Assembly (NCBI RefSeq): GCF_000090795.2
Contig: NW_003546443.1
Coordinates: 87,918-135,431, forward strand
Reading direction: 5' to 3'
Length of the DNA: 47,514 nt
From: Amphimedon queenslandica
Lineage: Eukaryota > Porifera > Demospongiae > Haplosclerida > Niphatidae
Of this stretch, positions 21,845-31,849 are shown one piece after another (positions within the stretch are counted from its first letter, which is position 1; the number at the start of each line of letters is the position of its first letter). The position numbers were made by a program, and so were the translations under genes. Under the pieces are notes generated by a model. The model saw only the letters and a list, made by a program, of their open reading frames with translations, was not told the DNA's origin and made no database searches.

Positions 21845-22543
21845 ATGTTTTTTTCAAGTATAATTTTGCTTGGAACCTTTTTATCTGCAAATGCTGATTT
21901 TGATTTAACTATACAAGCAGAAGATGGGGCTAGTTCTAGTGCAAGCATAAACTACAGGAGCGGTGCTATAAACGGCTTAGCTGTATTTTTAAAACAAGGA
22001 GGAACAATAACAATGATATTCAAACTAACTGGGAAGGAGGAGGAAGAGTGTGCAATGCAAGTACAAAACCTGCAGTACAGTAACGACGGTTTATCTGATG
22101 TCTTTACTTTGGAATTAGATGGATTTGGAATGATAGGAAAAGTTGTGACCAGGCCCCATAGCCTCAATGGATTACTCTGGAATAAGTTTCTACCTACTGG
22201 CCCGATTGGAGACACAATTGATATTGGTAAAGGAGTCTACAACATAACAATCACTGCTCAAGTTGCAGATGAGTATGGGGTTGAAATAGACTATGTTTCT
22301 CTGCAATTCATGAATTGTAGTAATGAGACGATGACAGCCAGTGTTGTGAGAAATGGGAACATACATTATAAAGAGCCAACTTGCTATTGTGAGCCATGTG
22401 CCGAACTGACAACTTATGGAAAAGTATCAATCGCTCTTAATGTTGTTACTTGCATCACTGCAATGGTTGCTATAATTGTACCTATTATTCTAAAGAAAGG
22501 GAAAAAATGTGGAAAATATTCGGTTATGAACAATGAAGGCTGA
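21845..22543 (+). CDS. Type I single-pass membrane protein with a beta-sandwich (CBM6/CBM35-like) ectodomain
   Basis: An intact single-exon frame of 232 residues. Residues 1-17 are a signal peptide. The ectodomain has alternating strands (FTLELDGFGMIGKV; GVYNITITAQ; GVEIDYVSLQF) and the pattern of a galactose-binding-like or CBM6/35-type sandwich: 'LEADG', a loop with a Leu-Pro-Thr-Gly, then a closing 'xDYVxL' strand. That assignment is inference from pattern only. N-glycosylation sites NIT, NCS and NET are present. A short Cys-rich stalk (TCYCEPC) precedes a transmembrane helix (about 193-215) and a basic cytoplasmic tail of about 17 residues. The only plus-strand gene inside the group B receptor block. 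The partner is unknown; cell-surface carbohydrate or ligand binding is possible. Confidence 0.75.
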   Translation: MFFSSIILLGTFLSANADFDLTIQAEDGASSSASINYRSGAINGLAVFLKQGGTITMIFKLTGKEEEECAMQVQNLQYSNDGLSDVFTLELDGFGMIGKVVTRPHSLNGLLWNKFLPTGPIGDTIDIGKGVYNITITAQVADEYGVEIDYVSLQFMNCSNETMTASVVRNGNIHYKEPTCYCEPCAELTTYGKVSIALNVVTCITAMVAIIVPIILKKGKKCGKYSVMNNEG

Positions 22544-23160
22544 AGTGAAGGACTGAGTTGTGACACAAAAGTTAAATTTTATTTCTTGCTGCATAAATTA
22601 TATTTGCACTGCTCTTGCTAAAAACAATCCCATGCCATGAATGCATTGTTGACACACACACACATACACTGAGACACACATGCAGTAAAAGTACATTCAT
22701 GTAGCTTTTATTATGAAGTCACTGCAGACATTGCATGATTGCATCAGCTATCTATTGTTTAGCTTTATATTGATTGATGATAGATGCTGTGATTACAATT
22801 CATATCCAGCCTATTGCAATAAACAACAAACAATCAGTTCAAGTGCTTATAGTGCACAACTATAAAATCCAATAGGTCACTGCAGCAACTCAGCATCATT
22901 GCATGATTTGCATCATCTATTAGACAGGCGAGCCTAGAACTCTCACTGACAGATTTTACTAATCATTTATGGGCATCCATATATTTACATGTAGATAACA
23001 TAACAAAGTAATGCTCTAAGGTTAAACAAACAGACCCAACCCTTTAACATAGTAGCATATTATGGGTGTGATCTCATGCCTCACAAACAATAACTAAGAA
23101 TAGTTGCTTTCTGTGATTTTCATACATCGGAAGACTGAAGATCAGATTTATTTTTTGAAA
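22544..23160. other. Gene-free stretch downstream of the membrane protein gene
   Basis: No gene seen. It contains a short CA-rich run (22654-22681) and two related blocks with 'cactgca...gcattgcatgatt...catca' (22727-22752 and 22876-22918), a weak local duplication. The 3' UTR of the 21845 gene must lie at its start. Confidence 0.4.
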
Positions 23161-23164
23161 ATAT

Positions 23165-23370
23165 TAATTTTTCTGCTCCAATGGCTCCAATGGGGCAATG
23201 GGAGATAGAGAGAACTAGTTGATAATTTAACACAACAAGAACGCTTCCTTTTTATCTTAAACTACTTTTCTCTCTCATTCTCTTTCTCTCACTCATCCAG
23301 GCTGCTGTCTATCATCCATCTGTATGCCTGCATCAGTACAGTACTTGTCAGGATTCCACCAGTAGAAGAA
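23165..23370 (-). pseudogene. Decayed copy of an SDHB exon and its flanks
   Basis: Reading minus, 23289-23370 matches the SDHB exon at 34556-34684: it encodes the equivalent of WWNPDKY and [13 protein letters not shown], but with a deletion that removes the LGPA codons, and without the upstream cysteine motif. The intron side is also copied (pyrimidine run and 'gggagatagagagaac', 23195-23210, equal to 34449-34464). It is a segmental duplication from SDHB into the receptor array, not a processed copy. A shorter trace is at 25165-25222. Confidence 0.8.
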
Positions 23371-23656
23371 CTTCTTTCTCACACTTACATTCACACCTTG
23401 AAGTGTTTACAACTAAGGTGTCAAAAAATTTTTTTTTAATTCAAAGGAAGCATTTGTGCATAATATATCATCCTTAACTGTTTATGTTGTTTTTTGAATT
23501 GTATAAATTAATTGCTTTATAAAAATACAATCTTACAATTTAAAAAGATACAACTTTACAATACAATAAAAAATTAAAAATACAATTTCTTTGATATTTG
23601 TTCACATTTACATTCTCACCTTGAGCTGCTAACAAAGTGTCAAAAAATAATAAATT
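23371..23656. repeat. Receptor 3'-flank AT-rich repeat (group B)
   Basis: Two units of the 'cacaccttgaag...aaggtgtcaaaaaa' family separated by oligo-A/T, like 19391-20217 and 29700-29969. It is directly fused to the SDHB exon copy on its left. Confidence 0.6.
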
Positions 23657-24637
23657 TTAGGAATCAAAGGAAACAGTATTTGTGCATGATGAATCATGCT
23701 TGACTGTTAAATTATGATCAGGTTTATCCATAATCTTATGACAAATGATATTAACAATGACACTGTTGATCTCTGGCCTGAAGTATGACTGAACAACTGG
23801 ACTGAGGATAATGGCCAGGAAAAACAGTATAACAGCAGAAATGATGAGCTGATTAGGAGGATCAATAATGGCTAAAAACGAGGACAGAAATGTACCAGGA
23901 GCAAAGCATATCCCATAGATCAGTAGCATTGAGCCAAATATCCCAAACAACCTTTTCTTTTTTGAAGCATAGACACTCTCTCCTACTATCATTGACTGAT
24001 TATTAATAAACTTACGAGTGAAACAAAATGTACAAACTGAAGTAACTACAATGATACACAATAGAATCATTGCCATTGAAAAACGAGTAGCAGCCATTAT
24101 AGGACTGGTAGTGTTTGCAAAGCAGAGTCCTTGACTATCTATGTACTGGTATACCATACCAGATCCATTGATGAATCCTGAAGAAAAAAAGACAGCATTG
24201 ACTATCCACACAATAATGACAAGGACCAGAGCTACCCTTGGACTCATGAACCGCTTGTGGAGATGAGGCTTTACGATAAAAAGGAACCGATCGATTGATA
24301 TAAGACTTAATGTCATAAACATGACATAAGCACTAAAGAGCACAATGAAACCATTGAAATTACATGTTCCTTTCTTCTCCTCATCAGTACTACCAATGAT
24401 CCACTCACCAGCAGCTAATGTAGCAATGGAGAAAGGAAGATAGAGTGTCAATACAAGGTGTGCCAGAATGAGAGAAGTAAAGAATATTGTTGATGATTGT
24501 TTCCAGGACTTTCTTTGATAAATAGTAATGACTAGTACAACACCATTAGCTATGAGAGCTAGTATCATCTCAATACTAAGAACTCCTGCTACTGCCTCAG
24601 GACTGAAATCACCAGTAAAAGTATAATTCCTTTCCAT
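23657..24637 (-). CDS. Rhodopsin-type 7TM receptor, group B (copy 10)
   Basis: An intact frame of 326 residues with an ATG start. Landmarks by residue: N31 (1.50), H60 at the usual Asp2.50, C92 before TM3, D116-R117-F118, W144 in TM4, glycosylation site N157-G-S, and C172 in loop 2 (LCFANTTSP). TM6 reads CFAPGTFLSSF and TM7 SPVVQSYF. It has SVCTFCFTRK where all the other intact copies have SVWTF or SIWTF, a Trp to Cys change at the end of TM5. The tail ends SCTNTVSFDS. The upstream element at 24692-24712 is 55 bp before the start. Confidence 0.9.
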   Translation of the reverse strand: MERNYTFTGDFSPEAVAGVLSIEMILALIANGVVLVITIYQRKSWKQSSTIFFTSLILAHLVLTLYLPFSIATLAAGEWIIGSTDEEKKGTCNFNGFIVLFSAYVMFMTLSLISIDRFLFIVKPHLHKRFMSPRVALVLVIIVWIVNAVFFSSGFINGSGMVYQYIDSQGLCFANTTSPIMAATRFSMAMILLCIIVVTSVCTFCFTRKFINNQSMIVGESVYASKKKRLFGIFGSMLLIYGICFAPGTFLSSFLAIIDPPNQLIISAVILFFLAIILSPVVQSYFRPEINSVIVNIICHKIMDKPDHNLTVKHDSSCTNTVSFDS

Positions 24638-25371
24638 CTTTCAAGTTTGAACAAACAAGACTGATCGTGACTTATTAATTAAATTAAATCTCTTAAGAAA
24701 ACTTCCTTTAGCAAACTAATATAATATTATAATGTATGCCCTATGCACATTTCTATAGAAATAACAAATTCTGTTAATGATACACAATGGATACACAATG
24801 GCTCCCATTTGTTCTAACCACCAAACAATCAAGTGACAATAATTATATCTATAGATCTAGAGAAATTAGCTTATTTAGCAATAGATGCAAGAATAGGTAG
24901 ACTATACTTAAAGTATCATCTCTAATATTGACTTAGGCTAAAATAAAATAGATGTAGATCTAAGATGCATACATGTAATGTGAAATATAGAAACAATTTG
25001 AATAAGATTCAATTCAGATTGAATCAAGTCTCATGTTAGTACTTGTATAAATGGACATAGTCTCAAGAGGACAAAGATGTAGTTTAAAAAATAGTGACTA
25101 TGGTCTGATGCACTAGTAAAGATGGAAATTAGGAATCACATCCAAAACACTACCATACAGTATACTCTATTTTTCTGCTCCAATGGCTCCATGGTAGATA
25201 GAGAGAACTAGTTGATTATATAGTTTTTTTTGAATTGTAAAAAATTATCGCTTTATAATAATACAATTTTACAATTTAAAAAATACAATTTTACAAATTA
25301 ATAAAAATATTCTTGTTCACTCTTGCATTCACACCTTGAGGTGCTAACAAAGTGTCAAAAAATAATAAATT
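24638..25371. other. Gene-free receptor interval
   Basis: The receptor upstream element is at 24692-24712. 25165-25222 is a short trace of SDHB intron/exon-border DNA ('gctccaatggctccatgg', 'gatagagagaactagttgat'). 25240-25371 is the group B 3'-flank repeat. Nothing coding is visible. Confidence 0.5.
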
Positions 25372-26352
25372 TTAGGAATCAAAGGAAACAGTATTTGTGC
25401 ATGATGAATCATGCTTGACTGTTAAATTATGATCAGGTTTATGCACAATCTTATCACAAATGATATTAACAATAACACTATTAATTTCTGGCCTGAAGTA
25501 TGACTGAACAACTGGACTGAGGATAATGGCCAGGAAAAACAGTATAAGAGCAGAAATGATGAGCTGATTAGGAGGACCAATAATCACTAAAAACGCGGCC
25601 AGAAATGTAGCAGGAGTAAAGCATATTCCATAGACCAGTATCATTGATCCAAATATCCCAAACAACCTCTTCTTCTTTGAAGCATAGACACTCTCTCCTA
25701 CTATCATTGACTGATTATTAATAAACTTACGAGTGAAACAAAACGTCCAAACTGAAGTGATAATAATGATACATAATATAATCATTGTCATTGAAAAACG
25801 AGTAGCAGCCATTATAGGACTGGTAGTGTTTGCAAAGCAGAGTCCTAGATTATCTATGTACTAATACCAGATACCAGATCCATTGATAAATCCTGAAGAG
25901 AAAAAGACAGCATTAACTATCCACACAATAATGACAAGGACCAGAGCTACCCTTGGACTCATGAACCGCTTGTGGAGATGAGGCTTTACAATAAAAAGGA
26001 ACCGATCGATTGATATGAGACTTAGAGTCATGTACATGACATAAGCACTAAATTGTACAATAAAACCAATGAAATCACAGGTTCCTTGCTTCTCCTCATC
26101 AGTACTACCAATGATCCATTCACGAGCAGCTAATGCAGCAATGGAGAAAGGAAGATAGAGTGTCAATACAAGGTGTGCCAGTATGAGAGAAGTAAAGAAT
26201 ATTGTTGATGATTGTTTCCAGGACTTCCTTTGATAAATAGTAATGACTAGTACAACACCATTAGCTATGAGAGCTAGTATCATCTCAATACTAAGAACTC
26301 CTGCTACTGCCTCAGGACTGAAATCTCCAGTGAAAGTATAATTCCTTTCCAT
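25372..26352 (-). pseudogene. 7TM receptor, group B (copy 11), full length but with one nonsense codon
   Basis: Both halves lie in one frame: 981 bases, equal to the 326-codon length of its relatives. The only lesion is TAG at 25861-25863 in place of the loop-2 Gln codon (NGSGIWY-stop-YIDN, against NGSGMVYQYIDS). Codons just before it are also altered (ATC TGG TAT for ATG GTA TAC), as if a small patch had been rewritten. Everything else looks functional, including DRF, the Cys pair and the upstream element at 26408-26428. A recent pseudogene, a null allele in this individual or a sequencing error are all possible. An in-frame ATG at 26370 could add six residues. Confidence 0.85.
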
Positions 26353-26789
26353 CTTTCGCAGTTTGAACATTCAAACAAGACTGATTGTGACTTATTGAGT
26401 TAGCTCTCTTAAGAAAACTTCCTTTAGCAAACAATTATATTGTATGCCCTTTGGATATTTCTATAGAAATAACAAATTCTATTAGTGTAGGGTACCTGTC
26501 TGGAGGTAGTTATGGGTAGTTAGTTACATGGGTACATAACTCCCACAAGATAAACATTGCTAATCAACAATTTCAATTCAATTCAATGTCAATTTCAACA
26601 TTGATAATAACAAGAGTACATAATATTAGGGAGAGTGTCCTACGCACCTATAGTAGCCTGCTACATCACAGCGTATAGTTTACATCAGTATACTTCTTTG
26701 GTATACAGGAATATACTATTTCACACATTAACACTATAAACATTGCTAGTCAACAATTTCAATTCAATTCAATGTCAATTTCAACATTG
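26353..26789. other. Receptor 5' flank with the 'tctggaggtag' repeat
   Basis: The upstream element is at 26408-26428. 26488-26552 is a repeat ('ggtacctgtctggaggtag', then 'tacatgggtacataactccc') that also occurs at 27088-27142, inverted at 27187-27237, and at 33537-33595. The words 'caacaatttcaattcaattc' at 26565 and 26751 form a direct repeat around 26570-26790. Confidence 0.5.
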
Positions 26790-26954
26790 CTAATAACAAG
26801 ATATTGTTGATGATTGTTTCCAGGACTTCCTTTGATAAATAGTAATGACTAGTACAACACCATTAGCTATGAGAGCTAGTATCATCTCAATACTAAGAAC
26901 TTCTGCTACTGCCTCCGGACTGAAATCTCCAGTGAAAGTATAATTCCTTTCCAT
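26790..26954 (-). pseudogene. 7TM receptor fragment, N-terminal part (group B)
   Basis: Only the first 50 or so codons remain, MERNYTF to WKQSSTI, after which the sequence leaves the receptor at about 26800. The 5' flank is preserved, including the upstream element at 27006-27026, so the promoter region may still be active. The breakpoint sits within the TM1-TM2 loop. Confidence 0.85.
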
Positions 26955-27032
26955 CTTTCCAAGTTTGAACAAACAAGACTGATCGTGACTTATTGAGTTA
27001 GCTCTCTTAAGAAAACTTCCTTTAGCAAACAA

Positions 27033-27613
27033 TTATAGTGTATGCCCTTTGGATATTTCTATAGAAATAACAAATTCTATTAGTGTAGGGTACCTCTCTG
27101 TCTGGAGGTGCATGGGTAGTTACATGAGTACATAACTCCCATGAGATAAATGGATGAGGACGACCCTCAACCACATATTTCGTGGGAGTTTTGTACCCAT
27201 GTAACTAACTACCCATCACCTCCAGACAGGTAGGTATATGATGATACAATGTCCCATATTGAAAATACAATTTAGACTATAATTTGCGTCATGAGAGTAG
27301 GATTTTCATTTTGTATTTTCATTGGTCGTTCGGAATCCTACTTCATCTTGTTTTTTTTTAAATTTTTAGTACACGGTCTCGGGCAAATTTTGCCAAAAAT
27401 AAAAAGTAGAGAGTTTTTTTATAACATTCGCTGATACATATACATGTTCTTATGTTGTGTAAAAAGTTTGAGCTGATTCTGATTAAAATAAAAAATTTTT
27501 ACGAATTTTTAAAGTTGCTCCAAAATTGGGCCAAATTTTGCCGAAAATGAAAAGTAGAGAATTCTACATTTTAATGCATTCCCTGATGATGTATTACATT
27601 ATGTTGTATTTAG
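27033..27613. repeat. Inverted repeat and dispersed ~180-bp repeat variants
   Basis: 27088-27142 and 27187-27237 are inverted copies of the 'tctggaggt...gtacccatgtaact' repeat separated by about 45 bp, able to form a long hairpin. 27290-27560 holds two variant units of the sorting nexin intron repeat ('cattcgctgatacatatacatg', 'agtttgagctgattct'). Confidence 0.6.
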
Positions 27614-27888
27614 GACTTATTGACGAGGTTTGGCCCTGATTCTAGTGACACTAGTACTTGTCAGCGTCTCTGATCCGGTGATCCCTCAACTCTCCATTGT
27701 CCAATCATGGTCCAATGCTCTTGAGGAGTAGCTGCTCCAAACAGCTACCCAACTAGCGGCTGCTCCCTCTTCCCCTCCTCCTCTCTTCTCTTCAAGAGAT
27801 AATTATGATCCTTTTGACAACTCTCTGTCAAGCATATGGAGCTTTAGTAACCGTGGTAATGCAAATAGGGGAGGAGCGTTACTATAGG
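27614..27888 (+). pseudogene. Possible degraded exon of an unrecognised gene
   Basis: After an acceptor-like 'gttgtatttag', one frame reads SDPVIPQLSIVQSWSNALEE, a TAG, then a Ser/Pro-rich and Asn/Ser-rich stretch (SSRDNYDPFDNSLSSIWSF) ending at a TAG at about 27888. The composition differs from the surrounding AT-rich DNA and looks coding. The single internal stop and the lack of flanking exons suggest a relic. The family is not recognised. Confidence 0.25.
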
Positions 27889-28403
27889 ATACGTATATAT
27901 ATATACGTATACGGAATCCGATGACTAACATGTCATCAACTATGCATTTTTGATTTTAATAACTGGTTATTAATAACTAGTTATTGGTACCCCGGTACCA
28001 TGCAGGTACCATGCAAGTACCATGGTTGACATTATTTATAGTTATTAGTAGTTATTAATAATCTACATGTAATTTATAATGATGATAATTAGCCTGTAGT
28101 TTTTATCATTATTATTATTATTTTTGCAGACCTATACTTTTGGTATTGAGTCTTTCTCATTCTTCTCTAGTTAATAATAGTTATTAAGAGACACTCCATT
28201 TTGTTTTTATTGAAACGTGTGCTGGAGATAAATCAGTTATTTTAATTAATTTATTTTTTGCAATAAAAAATGAATAAATGAATAATGGGAGGTAATAAAT
28301 GAATGGAAATAACACAAAAATAATATAAATTATTATAAGTGATTAAATGATAAGGATGTGGGGTTCATTGCACTGCCTGTTGCTCAGTAGGGACAGGTCC
28401 CCC
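27889..28403. other. Gene-free stretch with palindromes
   Basis: It contains the palindrome atacgtatatatatatacgtat (about 27889-27910) and clustered 'ggtaccatg' words at 27987-28025. No gene is seen. Confidence 0.4.
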
Positions 28404-29119
28404 TGCGGTTTCGTAATTAAAAAATACACTCATCTTGTTTCTTGCTGGCTTGTTCTTGCTTCACTCTTAAACAAACTCTCCTGCACTTCCTTATCCATAA
28501 TATTGAGAATAGGAATATTAAGAATATCTCTACGAAAATAATTGGACTGAATATCATAGTCTACAGAGAGAGAGAGAGGGTGCACATGTCATTAGTAACA
28601 GGTTTTAACAAGAGGGAGAAGGTGACTCTATAGCTTTTACAAGGTTTGTAGTCAAACTTCTTGTTAGTAACTGAAGGACTGCAGGTGGAACATGCTAGGA
28701 ATGAGCTGCTCCCTCCATCGATAGAGACGGTGCCAGAGGCTGAGACTCCAGTTGGTTTTATTGTACTTGAAGTTAGTATGGGAGCTCGCTGCAAAAGAGG
28801 CCAAGTACTAATATTGACATTAATGTCATCAAAGAAATCAGAAGGACCGACACATGATGATGAATTACAGCAGCCTATCATGTAACGGACTCCCAGGGCT
28901 CCTGAGGTATTTCCTGAAACACAAGAAGAGACGCAGAGCATTTGACTGACAGTCCATTCTATGTTGAGTGCAAGGTGTAGATGAGGAAGGACAGGACCTG
29001 TCTTTTAGTTCAGTGACATAACTACCATTAACTTCATTGTGTACTAGCTCGGGACAACTCAGAGTAGCAGCTAGAGGATGAGGGAGAAGAAATACTAACA
29101 GTAGCATCAGAAGGAACAT
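28404..29119 (-). CDS. Putative secreted or membrane cysteine-rich protein, exon structure unresolved
   Basis: From the ATG at 29119 the frame gives a strong signal peptide (MFLLMLLLVFLLPHPLAA) and then a Cys-containing segment (LSCPELVHNE...CPSSSTPC). Another frame continues with a second Cys-rich block (MLCVSSCVSG, then MIGCCNSSSC) and a Ser/Thr-rich part. The change of frame near 28950 needs either a short intron or a frameshift. 28561 is a good acceptor (CT run then CTGTAG); beyond it, one frame gives a hydrophobic stretch followed by RKCRR and a charged tail to a stop near 28450, and another gives a soluble end. The Cys spacing with 'GCCNSSSC' recalls three-finger (Ly6-like) proteins, which is a guess. 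Could be a pseudogene. Confidence 0.35.
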
Positions 29120-29969
29120 GGTCAACACGTGGTGGGGTGGGCTAATTAAACCTGCAGTATTTGCATAATCATTAGTTACTAAAAATGAAAAGTAGCAGGA
29201 TTGAATTGGAAAAAAGTAAAGAAACAAGAGGGTAGTGCAAACTGGTGTGATAAAAAAAATCCTACACCACTGCATGAAGAATATAATCCAAAGCATGATT
29301 GTATTGTTCTCTAGGTCTTTCCAACTACATTCTCATTATAATGTTATCTATGTGTTACATTCTCTATTGTTAAATTGTTTTATAATAATAATGGCTAAAA
29401 TTACTTCACCTTTAGACAACAAATGTTCCAAGCAAAACTTTGAAGTTCTTTATCTTTTTTTGCATGAATGGGCAGTAAAAATGTAAAATGTTGTACTTTC
29501 ACAAAATAAGGCAAATTGTCAAAATTGTTTGAAATTTCAATACAACCATTGAAAAAGTAAAAAAATTATCATACAAACATGAAGGAATGAAAAAATGGTG
29601 GCAACGACTACCTCATCTTCAATTGGTAAATGTTCCACACAAAGTTACTCCAACTGCTGTCATATTCAGCAGGAACACAGGTATAATCAAATTAAAAAAC
29701 AATATTTATAATTAAAAATACAATTCCTTTTTCACACTTACATATTGCACATTGAAGTGTAAAAAAGGTGTCAAAAAATAATTAAAAAAAATTAAATTAA
29801 GATACAAACCATTTGTGCATGATATATCATGCTTAACTGTTTATATTGTTTTTGAATTGTATAAATTAATTGCTTTATAAAAATTCGTTTTTTACAATTA
29901 AAAAAATACAATTTCACAATGCATCTTGCTCTCACCTTGAGGTACTAACAAGGTGTCAAAAAATAATTT
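29120..29969. other. Stretch with no supported gene, ending in receptor 3'-flank repeat
   Basis: 29540-29672 has a short plus-strand open stretch (KWWQRLPHLQLVNVPHKV) followed by a GT, which could be a stranded exon but has no partner. 29700-29969 is the group B receptor 3'-flank AT-rich repeat with 'accttgagg' and 'aaggtgtc' words. Confidence 0.4.
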
Positions 29970-30950
29970 TTAGAAATCAAAGGAAGCAGTATTTGTGCAT
30001 GAAGCATCACGCTTGACTGTTAAATTATGACCAGGTTTATGCTTCATCTTATGACAAATGATATTAACAATGACACTGTTGATCTCTGGCCTGAAGTAGG
30101 ACTGAACAACTGGACTCAGGATAATGGCCAAGAAGAACAGTATAACAGCAGAAATGATGAGCTGATTAGGAGAATCAATAATGGCTAAAAATGAGGACAG
30201 AAATGTAGCAGGAGCGAAGCATATCCCATAGACCAGTATCATTGACCCAAATATCCCAAACAACCTCTTCTTCTTTGAAGCATAGACACTCTCTCCTACT
30301 ATCATTGACTGATTATTAATAAACTTACGAGTGAAACAAAATGTCCAAATTGAAGTAATAATAATGATACACAATAGAATCATTATCATTGAAAACCGAG
30401 TACCGGCCATTATAGGACTGGTAGTAAATGCATAGCAGAGTCCTACATTATCTATGTACTGGTATACCATACCGGATCCATTGATGAATCCTGAAGAGAA
30501 AAAGGCAGCATTGACTATCCACACAATATTGACAAGGACCAGAGCTATCCTTGGACTCATGAACCGCTTGTGGAGATGAGGCTTTACAATAAAAAGGAAC
30601 CGATCGATTGATATGAGACTTAAAGTCATGAGCATGTTATAAGCACAATAAAGTATCATGAAACCATTGAAATCACAGGTTGCTTTCTTCTCCTCATCAG
30701 TATCACCAATGATCCACTCACGAGCAGCTAATGCAGCAATGGAGAAAGGAAGATAGAGTGTCAATGTAAGGTGTGCTAGTATGAGAGAAGTAAAGAATAT
30801 TGTTGATGATTGTTTCCAGGACTTCCTTTGATAAATAGTAATGACTAGTACAACGCCATTAGCTATGAGAGCTAGTATCATCTCAATACTAAGAACTGCT
30901 GCTACTGCCTCAGGACTGAAATCACCAGTAAAAGTATAATTCCTTTCCAT
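29970..30950 (-). CDS. Rhodopsin-type 7TM receptor, group B (copy 13)
   Basis: An intact frame of 326 residues from MERNYTF. Its TM3 region (GDTDEEKKATCDFNGFMILYCAYNML) separates it from the other group B copies and is shared with the fragment at 31850-32268. Loop 2 reads LCYAFTTSP, TM4 MSPRIALVLVNIVWIV, TM6 CFAPATFLSSF. DRF and SPVVQ are present. The tail KHKPGHNLTVKRDASCTNTASFDF is typical of group B. Apparent translation further upstream would need a TTG start, so the conserved ATG is used. The upstream element at 31010-31030 is about 60 bp before it. Confidence 0.9.
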   Translation of the reverse strand: MERNYTFTGDFSPEAVAAVLSIEMILALIANGVVLVITIYQRKSWKQSSTIFFTSLILAHLTLTLYLPFSIAALAAREWIIGDTDEEKKATCDFNGFMILYCAYNMLMTLSLISIDRFLFIVKPHLHKRFMSPRIALVLVNIVWIVNAAFFSSGFINGSGMVYQYIDNVGLCYAFTTSPIMAGTRFSMIMILLCIIIITSIWTFCFTRKFINNQSMIVGESVYASKKKRLFGIFGSMILVYGICFAPATFLSSFLAIIDSPNQLIISAVILFFLAIILSPVVQSYFRPEINSVIVNIICHKMKHKPGHNLTVKRDASCTNTASFDF

Positions 30951-31554
30951 CTTTCGCAGTTTGAACAAACAAGACTGATCGTGAATTATTAATTAAGTTA
31001 GCTCAGTCTCTTAAGAAAATTTCTTTTAGTAAACTGTTATATAATGTATGCCCTATGCATATTTCTATAGAAATAACAAATTCTATTAATGATACACAAT
31101 GACTCATTGGTGAGCAGATGGATACACAATGGCTCTAACCACCCAACAATCAAGTGACAATAATTATATCTAGACCTAGAGAAATTAGCTTATTTAGCTA
31201 TAGATGCAAGAATAGGTATTAAAACTATGCTTAGAGTAATAATTATGATACTAGAATAAAACATATGTAGATCTAACATGCATTGATAAAGTAAACAATG
31301 AGAAATATGAAAAGATCAGATTTAGATAAAAGGACAAAGATTTAGTTTAAAAGACAGTGCATGACTGTGGTCAGATGCACTAGTTGTGATAAAAAATAGG
31401 AATCAGTTCAAAATTCTATGAAATTAATTATAACAGAGCTGTTTACCTCCTCTAATCTCCATTACATTTAGTATTGCATTGAGACTGACTCATGTACTGC
31501 TTGTAAAGTGAAGATTTGCTAATTATCAGTTGCAAATTTTTCCAAAAAAATCAT
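30951..31554. other. Receptor 5' flank, gene-free
   Basis: A degenerate upstream element is at 31010-31030. 31040-31290 matches 24720-24990 upstream of copy 10 ('gatacacaatgg', 'agagaaattagcttatttag'), confirming duplication of at least 300 bp of 5' flank. No coding signal. Confidence 0.5.
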
Positions 31555-31849
31555 CATGGCTTCAACATTGCTAGTAACACAACAAACTTCAATTATTTTA
31601 AACATCACAGGCAGCTAGAACTTTGAGCCAATGCAGTTTATAACTTTACACTTTTAAATAAATAAACAATCCCCTATCCTGTAGTTTACCCATACACATT
31701 AAACCAATTACTCACTATAAATATTAATAGTAATGAATACATGAAAATAGTAATTTATACCAACATAGATATATTAGCTAATAATACTGTACTGTAGTTG
31801 TATTTCTGTAATCTTTATAAGTCTTAACTTGCTGTTGCTTGTATTTTTT
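31555..31849 (-). pseudogene. Duplicated SDHB 3' end and downstream flank
   Basis: This block matches 33640-33965 closely: 'ctagaactttgagccaatg', 'aatattaatagtaatgaata', 'ctgtagttgtatttctgtaa', 'aagtctt' and then 'aacttgctgttgct', the complement of the last SDHB codons and stop. It ends inside the terminal SDHB exon, where it is fused to receptor sequence. A copy of the SDHB 3' UTR has therefore been moved into the array. Confidence 0.8.

Noticed and set aside
29540-29672. Exon-like stretch (KWWQRLPHLQLV) followed by GT
   Set aside because: No acceptor, no partner exon and no family match; could be chance.
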